Below are positions 23,680 to 35,691 of a DNA stretch of 64,000 nt, piece by piece. The stretch spans positions 11,540,029 through 11,604,028 of the forward strand of contig NC_080702.1 in assembly GCF_030445035.2 (NCBI RefSeq), in the 5' to 3' direction. Below the pieces are notes generated by a model. It saw only the letters and a program-made list of their open reading frames with translations, did not search any database and was not told the origin of the DNA. Positions within the stretch are counted from its first letter, which is position 1; each line of letters starts with the position of its first letter. The position numbers were made by a program, and so were the translations under genes. Source of the stretch: Dasypus novemcinctus (taxonomy: Eukaryota; Chordata; Mammalia; Cingulata; Dasypodidae).

Positions 23680-26600
23680 TCATATCATTGAGGTCATGTA
23701 GTATTTGTCCTTCAATGCCTGGGTTGCTTCACTCAACACAAGGTTCTCAAGATTCATCCTTGTTATCACGTGTGTTTGTAGTGTATTTGTTCTTACAGCC
23801 GAGTAGTATTCCATTGTGTGTATATACCACATTTTATTGATCCACTCATCTGTTGATGGGCATTTGGGTTGATTCCAACTTTTGGCAATAGTGAACAATG
23901 CTGCTATGAACATTGGTGCACATATATCGGTTTGTGTCCTTGTTTTCAGTTCTGCTGGGTATATACCCAGCAGTGGTATTGCTGGATCATATGGCAAATC
24001 TATGGTTAGCTTTTTGAGAAACCGCCAAACTGTCCTCCAGAATGGTTGGATCCTTCTGCATTCCCACCAGCAGTGGATGAGTGTTCCCCTTTCTTCACAT
24101 CCTCTCCAGCATTTGTATTCTTCTGTTTTTTTTATAGCTGTCAATCTTATGGGAGTAAGATGGTATCTCATTGTAGTTTTGATTTGCATTTCCCTGATAG
24201 CTAGAGATTTGGAGCATTTTTTCATGTGCTTTTTAGCCATTTGTATTTCTTCTTTGGAGTAGTGTCTGTTTAAATCTTTTTCCCATTTTTTAAATGGGTT
24301 TATCTTTTTATTTTCAAGATATAGGAGTTCTTTATATATGCAAGTTATAAGTTTCTTATCAGATATATGGTTGCCAAATATGTTCTCCCACTATGTGGGC
24401 TCCCTTTTTACTTTCTTGACAAACTCCTTTGAGGTGCAGAAGGCTTTAATTTTGAGGAAGTCCCATTTATCTATTAGTTCTTTTGCTGCTCGTGCTTTTG
24501 GTATGATATTCATGAAGCCATTTCCTATTACAATGTCCTGTAGATGTTTCCCTACACTGCTTTCCAAGGTTTTTATGGTCTTGGCTCTTATATTTAGGTC
24601 TTTGATCCATCTTGAGTTGATCTTTGTATAAGGTGTGAGATGGTAATCCTCTTTCATTCTTCTACATATGGCTATCCAGTTCTCCAGGCACCATTTGTTG
24701 AATAGGCCACTCTCTCCCAGTTGAGAGGGTTTGGTGGCTTTATCGAATATTATATGGCTATATATGTGAGGTTCTATATCAGAGCTTTCAATTTGATTCC
24801 ATTGGTCTGTGTGTCTCTCCTTATGCCAATACCATGCTGTTTTCACTACTGTAGCTTTGTAGTATGTTTTGAAGTCAGGTAGTGTGATTCCTCCAATTTC
24901 GTTTTTCTTTTTCAGTATGTCTTTGGCTATTCGGGGTCTCTTTCCTTTCCAAATAAATTTCATAGTTAGTTTTTCTAGTTCCGTAAAGAAGGCTGTGTTG
25001 ATTTTTATTGGGATTTCATTGAATGTGTAGATCAGTTTTGGTAGGATAGACATCTTGATAATATTCAGTCTTCCTATCCATGAACAAGGAATATTCTTCC
25101 ATTTATTTAGGTCTTCTTTAATTTCCTTGAACAGTCTTGTATAGTTCTTGGTGTATAAGTTTTTTACCTCTTTAGTTAAATTTATTCCTAAGTATTTGAT
25201 TTTTTTATTTTCTATTGTGAATGGTATTTGTTTCTTGATTTCCTCCTGACCTTGCTCATTATTGGTGTACAGAAATGCTACTGATTTTTGCGCATTGATC
25301 TTATAACCTGCAACTTTACAAAACTCATTTATGAGTTCTAGAAGCTTTTTTGTAGATCTCTCAGGATTTTCTATGTATAGGATCATGTCATCTGCAAATA
25401 ATGAAATTTTGACTTCTTCCTTTCCAATTTGAATGCTTTTTATATCTGGTTCTTGCCTCAGTGCTCGAGCAAGTACTTTTAAGACAATGTTAAATAGGAG
25501 CGGAGACAATGGGCATCCTTGTCTTGTTCCTGAGTTTAGAGGGAAGGATTTTAGGATTTCTCCATTGTAAACAATGTTGGCTGTAAGTTTTTCGTATATA
25601 CTCTTTATCATGTTCAAAAAATTTCCTTGTATTCCAATCTTTTGGAGTGTTTTTATCAAGAAAGGGTGCTGTATTTTGTCAAATGCTTTTTCTGCATCTA
25701 TAGATATAATCATGTGATTTTTTTCCTTCAATCTGTTTATATGGTGTATTACGTTGATTGATTTTCTTATGTTGAACCATCCTTGCATACCTGGAATAAA
25801 TCCCACTTGGCCGTGGTGTATAATTCGTTTAATGTGTTGTTGAATACGATTAGCAAGTATTTTGTTAAGTATTTTTGCATCTAGATTCATTGGAGAAATT
25901 GGTCTGTAATTTTCCTTTTTTGTGGTGTCTTTGTTTGGCTTTGGTACTAGGGTAATGTTGGCGTTTTAGAAGGAGTTTGGCAATGTTCCATCTGTTTCAA
26001 TTTTTTGGAATACTTTCAGCAGGATTGGTGTTAGTTTTTTCTGGAATGTTTTGTAGAATTCACCTGTGAAGCCATTTGGCCCTGGGCTCTTCTTAGTTGG
26101 GAGATTTTTAATGATTGATTCTATCTCTCTGCTTGTGATTGGTTTGTTAAGATCATCAATTTCTTCTTTCGTCAATATGGGCTGCTTATGTGTTTCTAGG
26201 AATTTGTCCATTTCCTCTAAATTGTCATTTTTGTTGGAATATAGTTTTTCAAAGTATCCTCTTATGATAGTCTTTATTTCTGTGGGGTCAGTGGTGATAT
26301 CGCCTTTCTCATTTCTTATTTTTTGTATTTGCATCTTCTCTCTTTTTTTCTTCGTTAGTCTCGCTAAAGGTTTGTCAATTTTGTTGATCTTCTCAAAAAA
26401 CCAGCTCTTGGTCTTGTTTATCTTTTTAAGTGCCTTCTTATTTTCTATTTCATTTGGTTCTGCTCTTATCTTTGTTATTTCCTTCCTTTTGCTTCCTGTT
26501 GCGTCACTTTGTTGTTGTTTTTCTAATTCCTTCAAATGTGCAGTTAATTCTTCAATTTTTGCTCTTTCTTCTTTTTTGATATATGAATTTATGGCTATAA

Positions 26601-27495
26601 ATTTCCCTCTCAGTACTGCTTTTGCTGTATCCCATAAATTTTGGTATGTTGTGTTATCATTATCATTTGTTTCAAGGTAGTCATTGATTTCTTTTGAGAT
26701 TTCTTCTTTGACCCACTGTTTTTCTAAGAGTGTGCTGTTTAATTTCCAAATCGTGGTGTGAAACCTGGGCCTCTGTCCCTTGCAAATTTCCGGCTTGACT
26801 CCACTGTGGTCAGAGATATTGTTTTGTATGATTTCAATCTTTCTGAATTCATTCAGCCTTTCTTTGTGGCCTAGCATATGGTCTATCTTGGAGAATGATC
26901 CATGTGCGCTTGAGAAGAATGTATATCCTGCTGTGTTTGGGTGTAATGATCTATATATGTCTATTAGTTCTAGCTCCTTTAATATACTGTTCAAATGTTT
27001 TGTTTCTTTAGTGATTCTCTTTTGAGATGTTCTGTCCAAGGTAGATAGTGGTGTATTAAAATCCCCCACTATGATTGTAGATGCATCTATTGTTTCACTT
27101 AGTTTTTCCAGCGTTTGTCTCATGTACTTAGAGGCACCCTTGTTAGGAGCATAAATATTTATGACTGTTCGATCTTCTTGACAGATTTTCCCTTTCACTA
27201 AAATGTAGTATCCTTCTTTGTCTCTCACAATTGTTTCACATTTAAAGTCTATTTTGTCTGATATTAATATAGTTACTCCTGCCTTTTTTTGGTTGTTGTT
27301 TGCTTGTATGATTGTTTTCCAGCCATTCACTTTCAGTCTCCATGTGTCTCTGGGTCTAAGATGTGTCTCTTGTAGACAGCATACAGATGGGTCATATTTC
27401 CGTATCCAATGTCCCAGTCTGAATCTTTTGATAGGTGAGTTTAATCCGTTGACATTCAGTGTTATTACTTTCAAGGAATTATTTGTGTTAGCCAT
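23680..27495 (-). pseudogene. L1 ORF2 (endonuclease / reverse transcriptase) with two nonsense codons
   Basis: This is a single frame of 1272 codons including the stop. ORF2p nicks target DNA and reverse-transcribes L1 RNA there. All APE-type endonuclease residues sit at the human numbers: Asn14, Glu43, Asp145, Asn147, Thr192, Asp205, Ser228, Asp229 and His230. The reverse transcriptase has Asp600 and the FADD box at 700-703. A C-terminal CX3CX7HX4C cluster is at about 1129-1146. Translation would stop at codon 510 (TAA, 25966-25968), at the edge of the RT domain, and again at codon 1035 (TAG, 24391-24393). Otherwise there is no frameshift along 3.8 kb, so the copy died recently and a 509-residue endonuclease fragment is all it could make. 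The long plus-strand ORFs here (for example 26066-26680) are antisense shadows. Confidence 0.95.
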
Positions 27496-27571
27496 ATTTT
27501 TATTTGATTTGTGTTTATCATATTTTGTTTGTATTTTTTTCCCCCATCTAGTTTGTCTTTTTTTGTTGCTC

Positions 27572-28540
27572 TTATACTCTCCTCCAACTCTGCCTGTCCT
27601 GTTTTTTCCTTTCTTCCTGGAGAACTCCCTTTAGAACTTCTTGAAGGGGAGGTTTCTTGTTGGTATACTCTTTCAGTTTCTGTTTATCTGCAAATATTTT
27701 GAACTCTCCATCATTTTTGAATGTTAGTTTAGCTGGATATAGTATTCTTGGTTGGAAATTTTTTTCCTTTAGTACCTTGAGTATGTCATACCACTGCCTC
27801 CTTGCCTCCATGGTTTCAGATGAGAAATCAGCACTTAATCTTATGGAGCTTCCCTTGTATGTGATGGTTTTCTTTTCTCTTGCTGCTTTTAGGATTTTCT
27901 CTTTGTCTTGAGCATTGGATAATTTGACAAGTATATGTCTTGGGGTGGGCCTGTTGGGGTTTATGACCTGTGGAGTGCGCTGTGCTTCTTGGATATGTAC
28001 GTCTGTCTCTTTCAGTAGATTTGGGAAGTTTTCAGCCATTATTTCCTGCAACACTCCTTCTGACCGCTTTCCCTTCTCTTCTCCTTCTGGAATACCTATA
28101 ATACGTATATTTGAGCGTTTTGCATTATCATTCAGGTCCCTAAATCCTAGCTGGATTTTTTCTATCTTTTTATTGACCCCTTCTACTATCTGTTTGATTT
28201 CTGATGTACTGTCTTCCACATCACTAATTCTCTGCTCTGCCTCTTCTAGTCTGTTGATATTTGCTGCAAGTGTATTTTTGATTTCTTGAACTGTGGTGTT
28301 CATTCCCATAATGTCTGTTATGTTTTTGCGTATGTCTGCAATTTCCCCTCCCAGTGTTGTCTTCATGTTGTTAACCTCTTTCATTACTTCATGAAATTTG
28401 TTGGTGATAAATGTTCTGAGATCTTTCATTGCTTGTGCGAAGTTCTGCTCCCCTTCCTGATTTTTAGTTTGTTGATTGGATTCAGCCATGTTTTCCTGAT
28501 TACTGATTTGGTTTGTTGATTTTTGTTGCTTTCTGGTCAA
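27572..28540 (-). CDS. L1 ORF1 RNA-binding protein, intact
   Basis: The frame is open for 322 residues, close to human ORF1p (338). ORF1p is a trimeric nucleic-acid chaperone that coats L1 RNA in cytoplasmic particles and is needed for retrotransposition (family knowledge). Visible parts are a polar N-terminus (1-35), a heptad-rich coiled coil (about 36-140, with [14 protein letters not shown] at 97-110), an RRM with [13 protein letters not shown] (143-155) and [17 protein letters not shown] (201-217), and a C-terminal domain with [10 protein letters not shown] (221-230) and [10 protein letters not shown] (265-274). It lies 76 bases upstream of ORF2 in the same transcript. No stop or frameshift was found. 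The reading frame is intact, but its ORF2 partner is not. Confidence 0.94.
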   Translation of the reverse strand: MTRKQQKSTNQISNQENMAESNQQTKNQEGEQNFAQAMKDLRTFITNKFHEVMKEVNNMKTTLGGEIADIRKNITDIMGMNTTVQEIKNTLAANINRLEEAEQRISDVEDSTSEIKQIVEGVNKKIEKIQLGFRDLNDNAKRSNIRIIGIPEGEEKGKRSEGVLQEIMAENFPNLLKETDVHIQEAQRTPQVINPNRPTPRHILVKLSNAQDKEKILKAAREKKTITYKGSSIRLSADFSSETMEARRQWYDILKVLKEKNFQPRILYPAKLTFKNDGEFKIFADKQKLKEYTNKKPPLQEVLKGVLQEERKKQDRQSWRRV

Positions 28541-30623
28541 CCTTTTATCTTGACGGGTTTAATGAGTTCCTTAGCTTCTTTGTCTAGTCTTGGAGATTAA
28601 TTTGCTGTTATTTTTGCGTAAGTGTTATATCTTCTTTTTGTCATTTTGTTCTTCTTTTTCTAATTTCTTGTTGCTGGTTAAGTTCACTTTAAAGGAAAGT
28701 ATTAGTGCCGGGGAAAGGCAATTGTGTAAGCAAGGAAAAAGTGTAGAGCAGTATTGGTGATATATATTAACAAAGCAAGAATATGAGATCTGGGAGGATG
28801 GAGGTTAGATTCATGTAGATTGTGTAGAGTTATAGCTGTAGGTAGAGTACCTATTATGAGGTAGATGACAGAATATGGGAGGAATATGGTATGAGCTACA
28901 AAGCTATTGTTTTCGTGAGAGAGGGAAAAAGAAAAGAAATGTAATAGTTTCAAGAGTCGATACCAGACAGAAAACAAAACAAAGGTATTAGAAATTAAGA
29001 GTTAGACACTTTGTGGTTCAAAGAACGGGAGGTGGGGGGTGGAATATAGGAGAGACAGTAGATGATAGCGGATATCAAGATGCAGGGGAAGGGGGATAGT
29101 GTAGGTAGCCTAAATCAGTTCACACAGAAATGAGGCAGTGGAGGATGGGAAAACCCAGCAAATGTGAGGTGTTCCCTGAAGCACCTATTGTATACTTGAA
29201 TTAAAATAAAATAAGTGGAAAATGAGGGACAAGAGGGAGAGAGAAAACCAAAAAAGAAAAACTAATAATAATAAAGAAAAAAAGAAAGATGAGAAGAAAG
29301 GAAGAAAGAAAAAGAGGGTGGGCAAACAGTGGGAAACAGGTAGGGGGAAGAGAAATACAGGTATACACGAGCCACAATTGCAACACTATCTAAAACAACA
29401 ATGAAAAAACCCCTGAATAACTGTATAAAAAAAGGACTTTGGGGGACATGCTAGGAGAAAAGACTAGGGGATAATGCAATATTAGCAATCAGGGCATCAA
29501 AAAGAGTAAAAAATAAGATAAAATGAAAATAAAAAGAAAACAGTATGAACCAATAAAGATAAAACGCAAACGTTAAGGTCCAGAGCACTCAAGGACCCCA
29601 GGTAGACCCCAGGGCGTGATGGATTCAGGGGTGGCAAGTCTGAGACACTGAAGACTCAAGAGGTGTGAGTCTGGGGTGTGGACCACCAGAGTCCAGGGGA
29701 CCCAGACCCCCAACCTCAAATCTGGTCAACAGGAAGCTTAGGAGCCCTGCAGTGCAACACAGCCCTCAGGGATCCCCGTAGCTGGGTGCCAGCCCCGTGG
29801 GCGAAGCCAGATCCGCAAACTTTATATTTAATGTCTGAACCCTGCAATTTCCCTACTCCTCAGGGTTTCAGCCTTTGGACAGCTCCCTCCCTGTGCTCCC
29901 ACGCAACGGCCACTTGAGGGCGCCTCTACACCACAGCCAGTTCAATGACCCAGATCCCAATCCCCTCCGGGTGGGCTGGGCTTCAGCTGGAAACGCCGAA
30001 AACAGACTCCAAAACCGGAAGTCCCAAACTTCGCAAAATATTCCCCAATCGGCTTCCAGACATGTCCCCCTCCCTCACTGGACCCTGTAACAATCTCCCA
30101 ATTGTGTCCCCTTATTGCCAAAAATCCAATTCCATTGCAGATCGGCAGCCGGACCTGTGGGGATGGGGCACCAGGCGGAAGCGCTACCACCCCTGTCCGC
30201 AACCAAAACGTCCCCCACTTCACAACAAAACACCGTCTGTCTCCCCAAATCGATCTGCAAAGGAGTCCTGTCCCATCAACCCCTCACCAGTCCACCCAGT
30301 ACCCACAAATTCCTCAGCACCGCAGAGCCTCCAAAAAAAAGGAAAAAAAACCCTGGCCGTGGCGGCTTCCCAAGCTGTAGCAGCGCCCAATACCGCGGCT
30401 CCGCCCACCCAAGGAGGGAACTTTCCGCGCCCAGCTGGGACCTCAGTTTATATATTATAGATGTATCCTCTCTGTTACCTTCCCACCAAATCAACGTCCA
30501 GACACCTTCCAACCAGCAAAAATCCCCGAAACAGCGCAGTCCCAAAGAGCCTTCAACGCTGCCCAGCCGCCCCCTGCAGAGACATTACCAGGGAAGCTCA
30601 CTCAGTCACCATCTTGCTCCCTC
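28541..30623 (-). promoter_or_regulatory. L1 5'UTR with internal promoter
   Basis: These 2.1 kb separate the element's 5' boundary from ORF1. The outer half (29590-30620) is GC- and CpG-rich, and the inner half (28560-29580) is purine-rich and AT-rich on plus. Part of it (29700-30120) recurs at 19940-20400. It carries long antisense frames on the plus strand (29945-30642), discussed as a finding. L1 5'UTRs normally act as internal Pol II promoters. Confidence 0.8.
30609..30615 (-). promoter_or_regulatory. YY1-type site at the L1 5' end
   Basis: CCATCTT on plus reads AAGATGG on minus, within the first ~20 bases of the element. The older L1 has the same at 38253-38259. In human L1 a YY1 site at this position sets the transcription start. 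Confidence 0.65.
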
Positions 30624-30634
30624 TATAATTTTTT
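30624..30634. repeat. Target-site duplication of the young L1, right copy
   Basis: TATAATTTTTT matches 20897-20907 exactly. Confidence 0.75.
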
Positions 30635-31911
30635 TAAATTAAATTTTTAATTGTCCTTTTTTAAGAAGCATAGATTACAAAAACTGTTACATTTAAAAAC
30701 ATAAGAGGTTTCCATATATCCCACACTCCACACATTCACTCCTCCCAGCTCAACTACCTCTTTCATCATTGTGGCATACTCATTGCATTTGGTGAATACA
30801 TTTTGGAGCACTGCTGTACTGCATGGATTATAATTTACATTATATTTTACACTCTCCCCCAGTCCATTCACTGGGATATGGCAGGATATATAATGTTCAG
30901 CATCTGTCCCTGCACTATCATTTAGGACATCTCCAAGACCTGAAAATGAACCCACTTACTTTTCTTCTTCCCTCTCCCTGCCCACAGCAACTACTGTCAC
31001 CACTGTCTTCACAACAGTGATATAATTTCTTCCATTGTTAGAGTCACAATAGTTGTGTAGTAGAATATCAGTAAGTCCACTCTGGTTCATATTTTATTCC
31101 TCCATCCTGTGGTCCCTGAGATGGTGATGTCCACTCCACCTACCATGGCCTGTATCCATCATTGTGAGATCATGTAGAACAATTCCATCAACCCTCAAAT
31201 CCACATGTTCCAGTACAATTATTTCTCCCTCTCCCTCCCCTCAAAGCCCATGACAACCACCACTTCATTCCCTGAAGAAGAAGATTCATCACTGCTTGCA
31301 ACAACTCTGAGGCCTTGACATACTGGCCAGTCTTTCCCCAATAAGCACTGCCTATGCTCCTATGAGACTCCAGCCTCATTATTTTAGAACATAGAAGGAC
31401 TCCCCAGGATGGGAATCCTACAACTTCCCATGCTTTCTGTGGCTCTGCACCCACAGATACAACAAACTATGACAAGGTCAACTTTCTCATACTCCCTTGT
31501 AGCCTGCCTCAGGGGTGCCCAGTCCTGCATCCCACGCATATCCCCATCCTAAACCAGTAATCCTTCCCTGAAATATTTCCTAAAAGAACATTCCCAATAT
31601 TGTAGTTTCAACCACATACCTGCAAATCCCCAGGGGTCACCTGTTCCCTCCCCTAACCCTCCTCACAGTTCCATGGACAACTCAACCCACCTTCCCACAC
31701 TAACTCCCTCATACCTCAGCACTTCCCCCACTGAATATCATCACTGTCCCGCTATACCACTTTCATGCCCTTCCACTGCACAATAGCTTTCCACATTATC
31801 ATAGATTTTGCCAATATGGGCATTGGCTCACAACCTCACTCTCCCTTTCTGTCTCCTGAAACCTATTTTCCAGAATCTACCTCTGTGAGTCAGCCCAACT
31901 CACTTAATTCC
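30635..31911 (-). other. 3'UTR of the older L1, lacking an internal block
   Basis: 30640-31140 follows the terminal 3'UTR (compare 56460-56970), and 31141-31911 follows its upstream part (compare 58585-59050 and 60000-60540). The ~1.6 kb in between in other copies (56972-58585) is absent. Confidence 0.75.
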
Positions 31912-32129
31912 TTTCAGTGACATCATGTACTATTTGTCTTTCAGTTCCTGTCTGGTATCACTCATTATAAGGTCTTCAAGATTCATTCATGTAATCCCAT
32001 GTGTTAACACTGCATTCTTTCTTACAGCTGAGTAATATACCACTGAATGTATATACCAATATTTGTTTATCCCTTACTGTTGATGGACATTTGGGTTGTT
32101 TCCAACTCTTGGCAAAAGTGATTAATGCT

Positions 32130-33093
32130 TGCGGCGGCTTGCTCGGTCGGTAGAGGTGGGGTCTGGCTGCGGATGAGGGGTCGGTCCCGCTTGGGACGAG
32201 GGGTCGGTCCAGCAGCAGACGAGGGATCGGTCTCACAAGGGGTTGCGCGGTTCGGCTGACGGGGTCACCCGGCGAAGCCGGCGACGAAGGGGTCGCCCGG
32301 AGAAGCAGGCGACGAACTGGGGACAAGGGGCTCTCAGGACTGGAGGGCGCACGGCAGAAGAACTACCGCGGAGACAAGGTAAACACGCAAGTCCTCCTTA
32401 TTGAGGGAGAGGCAACAGTTTAATAGGAGCTGGGCAAGGCTGATTGGTCAAAGCCACACCCTGTTCTGATTGGTTGCCGGCGAAAGGTCAGTGGGCGGTA
32501 CTGGACGGGGGAGGGGTGGTGGTTAGGGATTGGCTGTCGCTGTTGCTGGGGGAAGGGGCAGGGTTTAGGGATTGGTGGCTGCTGTTGCTGGGGTGGAGGG
32601 CAGACTTTGGTTTCCCGCCCACGCCTGGCTGTTGCTGCTGTCGGGGGAAGGGAAAAGGGCAGACTGGATTTTTCTGCCCACGCCTGGCTGTTGCTGCTCT
32701 CGGGGGAGGGGAAAGGGCAGACTGGATTTTTCCGCCCACGCCTGGCTGTTGCTGTTGTCGGGGGAGGGGAAAAGGGCAGACTGGAATTTTCCGCCCACGC
32801 CTGGCTGTTGCTGTTGTCGGGGGAGGGGAAAAGGGCAGACTGGAATTTTCCGCCCTGCGCCTGCGCAGGGAGAAAGAAGGCATCGTGTGGCGCTATCTGG
32901 GAGGAGGGGCGGCCGCGGAAGCATGGCTGCCGAGAAGGGGAGACCCGAGGGCACTCTGCGCCCATGCCGAGCTCCCTTCAGGGGTGGCGGTGAGTCCAAC
33001 CAGCCACCCTATTATGGGGGCAACGGCTTGGCCTGCTGCAGCCGCTCCCCCGCCAGGCCAGCAAACCACACTTCAGCCTGAGGGGTGACCGCA
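32130..33093 (-). mobile_element. Solo LTR of an endogenous retrovirus (964 bp)
   Basis: Ends are TGCGG...CCGCA (TG/CA with a short inverted repeat). Flanks AATGCT at 32124-32129 and 33094-33099 form a 6-bp target duplication inside L1 ORF2. On minus it shows four CCAAT boxes (plus-strand ATTGG at 32443, 32469, 32529 and 32571), a TATTAAA-like box (32419-32427) and an AATAAG poly(A)-like signal (32397-32402). U3 is therefore about 33093-32400, and R/U5 about 32400-32130. U3 holds ~59-bp tandem repeats, and U5 holds short GAGGGGTCGGTCC repeats. There is no internal retroviral sequence, so it is a recombined solo LTR. The 6-bp duplication hints at class II, but the family is not assigned. ORFs across it (32420-33088) are repeat artefacts. 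Confidence 0.88.
32615..32850. repeat. Four ~59-bp tandem repeats in LTR U3
   Basis: Units start at 32615, 32675, 32733 and 32792 (60, 58, 59 and 59 bp). Each contains CGCCCACGCCTGGCTGTTGC and GGGCAGACTGGA. Weaker partial copies lie upstream at 32530-32610. The arrangement resembles retroviral enhancer repeats. Confidence 0.92.
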
Positions 33094-35275
33094 AATGCTG
33101 CTTTGAACTTGGATGTCCCTATATCTTTTCTTAGCCTTGCTTTAATTCTTTTGGATATATACCCAGCAGTGGGATTACTGAATCATAAGACAGTTCTATA
33201 GTTAGTTTCCTGAGGAACTGCCAAACTGTCCTCCACGATGCCTGCAACATTCTAAGTTCCCACCAGCAGAGGATAACTGTTCCCATTCCTCAACATCTTC
33301 TCCAGCAGTTGTTGTTCTCTGTTTTTTTTTTTGTAATAACCACCAGTCTAATGGGTGTAAGATGATATCTCCTTGTAGTTTTGATTTGCATTTCCCTAAT
33401 AGCTAGTGATTTTGAGCATCTTTTCATGTGCTTTTTAACGATTTGAATTTCTTCTTAAGAAGTGTGTATTCAAATCACTTACCCATTTTTTAAATAGTTT
33501 TTGTCTTTTTATTTTTGAGTTGTAGGAATTTTTATATATGCTGATATTAGACCTCTATCAGATATATGGTTACCAAATATTTTCTCCCATTGAGAAAATT
33601 TATCTTGACAAACTGCTTAGAGGTGCAAAGCTTTTTCATTTTGTAGAGGTCCTATTTATGTTTTTTTTTTCATTTATTGTTCATGCTTTGCATGTAAAGT
33701 TCATGAAACCATTTCCTGATACATGATCTTGTGGATGATTCCCTACATTATTTTTCAAGAGATTTATGTTTTTGGCTCTTATATTTAGATCTTTGATCCA
33801 TGTTGAATAAATTCTTGTATAAACTGTGAGATGGTGTTCCTCTCTTAATCTTTTGGTTATGGATATCCAGTTCTCACAGCACCAATTGTCAAAGGGGCCA
33901 TTTTCTCCTAGTTGAGTGGGCTTGCTGGGTTTGTCCAATATCAGTTGACAGTATGTGTGAGGATCTGTATCAGACCTTTCAACCAGATTCCATTGGTCAA
34001 TATGAATATCCTTGTATCTATACTGTGCAGTTTTGACCACAGTTGTCTTTTAGTATGTTTTAAAGTCAGGCAGTGTGAGTCTTCTGATTTTGTTTTTCTA
34101 TTTCAATGTGTTTTTGGCTCTTTGTATCCCCTTGCCTTTCCAGATAAATTTCAAAGTTAGCTTTCCCAATTCAAGAAAATAATTCTGTGTTAATTTTTAT
34201 TGTAATAGTGTTTAATCTGTAAATCATAATGGATAAGATAGACATCTTAATGATGTTTAGTCTTCCTCTCCAGCAACATGGAATATTCTTCCATTTTTTT
34301 ATGACTTCTTTAATTTCCTTTATCAGTGCTGTGTAGCTTTCTGCATATAAGTCTTTTACATTTTTAGGTAAATTTATCCCTATTTATTTGATTCCTTTAG
34401 TTGCTATTATAAATGAGATTTTTAAAAATTTCCTCCTCAGATTGCTCAGTATTGGTGTACGAAAATGCTACTTATAAACATAAGTACATTTATCATATAA
34501 CCTGCCACTTTACTGAACTCATTTTTTGTAGATTTCCCTGGGCTTTCTATGTCAATGATGATGACATTTGCAAATAGATAAATTTTTACTTCTTCCTTTC
34601 CAATTTGGATGCCTTTTATTATTTTTCTTGCCTGAGTGCTTGAGCAAGTTCTTCTAACATAGTGTTAAATAAGGGCAGTGACGATGCACGTGTTGGTTTT
34701 TTTTCCAGATCTTAGAGGGAAAGATTTTAGGAATTCACCTTTGAATATGATGTTAACTGTGTGTTTTTATACATACCTTTTTTCATGTTGAGGAAGCTTC
34801 CATCTATTCCTAACTTTTGTATTGTTTTTATAATGAAAGTTTTCTTTATTTTGTTAAGTGTTTTTCTGCATGTTTTTAGATGATCTTATGGGTTTTTTTT
34901 CTTTCAATTTGTTTATATGATGTATTATATTGATTGATTTTCTTAGTTTGAAACTAATACCTAGGATGAAACCCATTTGGTCATATTGTATAATTCACTT
35001 GATGTGCTGTTAAATATGTTAGCAAGTATTGTTGTTGAGGACTTTAGCATCTAAGCTCATTAGAGAAATTGGTCTATAGTTTTCTCTTCTTGTGGCATCT
35101 TTGTTTGACTTGGTATTAGGGTGATGTTGACATCCTAGAATGAGTTAGACAATGTTACCTCAATGTCTGTTTTTTGGAAGAGTTTAAGCAGGAAGAGTGT
35201 TAGTTCTTTCCCGATGTTTGGATTAACTCACCTGTGAAGTTATGTGGCCCTGGACTCTTTGTTGGGTGGGTTTTT

Positions 35276-35691
35276 GTTTTGTTTTGTTTTTAAGATTTAT
35301 TTATTTATTTGTCTCCCCTTCCCCCTCACCCCGATTGTCTGTTCTCTGTGTCTATTTGCTGCATCTTCTTTGTCTGCTTCTGTTGTTGTCAGCAGCACAG
35401 GAATCTGTGTTTTTGTTGCATCATCTTGTGTGTCAGCTCTCCATGTGTGCAGCACCATTCCTGGGCAGGCTGCACTTTCTTTTACGCTGGGCAGCTCTCC
35501 TTATGGGGCACACTCCTTGCACGTGGGGCTCCCCTATGCGTGGGACACCCCTGTGTGGCACGGCACTCCTTGGGCACATCAGCACTGCACATGGGCCAGC
35601 TCCACATGGGTCAAGGAGGCCCAGGGTTTGAACTACGGACCTCTCATGTGGTAGACAGAAGCCCCAACCACTGGGCCAAGTCCACCGCCCA
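35276..35691 (-). mobile_element. DAS-type SINE in older L1 ORF2
   Basis: The tail is on the left (TTTTTAAGATTTATTTATTT) and the head on the right (minus GGGCGGTGGACTTGGCCCAG). The flanks TTGGGTGGGTTTT (35262) and TTGGGTGGTTTTT (35692) are an almost perfect target duplication. The open frames at 35242-35713 are SINE body read-through. Confidence 0.92.

Larger units (their letters stand above)
20908..30623 (-). mobile_element. Near-intact, full-length L1 retrotransposon (9.7 kb)
   Basis: Read on the minus strand it has a 2.1 kb 5'UTR starting at a YY1-type site, ORF1 (322 codons, open), a 76-base spacer, ORF2 (1271 codons plus stop, two internal nonsense codons), a 2.77 kb 3'UTR and an A-rich tail, flanked by an 11-bp duplication. 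It inserted beside older L1 fragments on the same strand and is itself uninterrupted, so it is the youngest large element in the window. The unusual total length comes from both UTRs, since human L1 is about 6 kb. Confidence 0.93.

Noticed and set aside
26066-26680. 204-codon plus-strand ORF rich in hydrophobic residues
   Set aside because: It is the antisense of the L1 ORF2 coding frame. The U-rich complement of A-rich L1 yields Phe/Ser/Leu-rich false membrane proteins. The same holds for 27218-27634, 27915-28289 and 23882-24262.
32420-33088. Several overlapping ORFs of 128-214 codons on both strands with repeated PFPSPDNSNSQAWA-type peptides
   Set aside because: They come from the ~59-bp tandem repeats of a solo LTR. 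Frames shift between units, and the peptides have no independent support.
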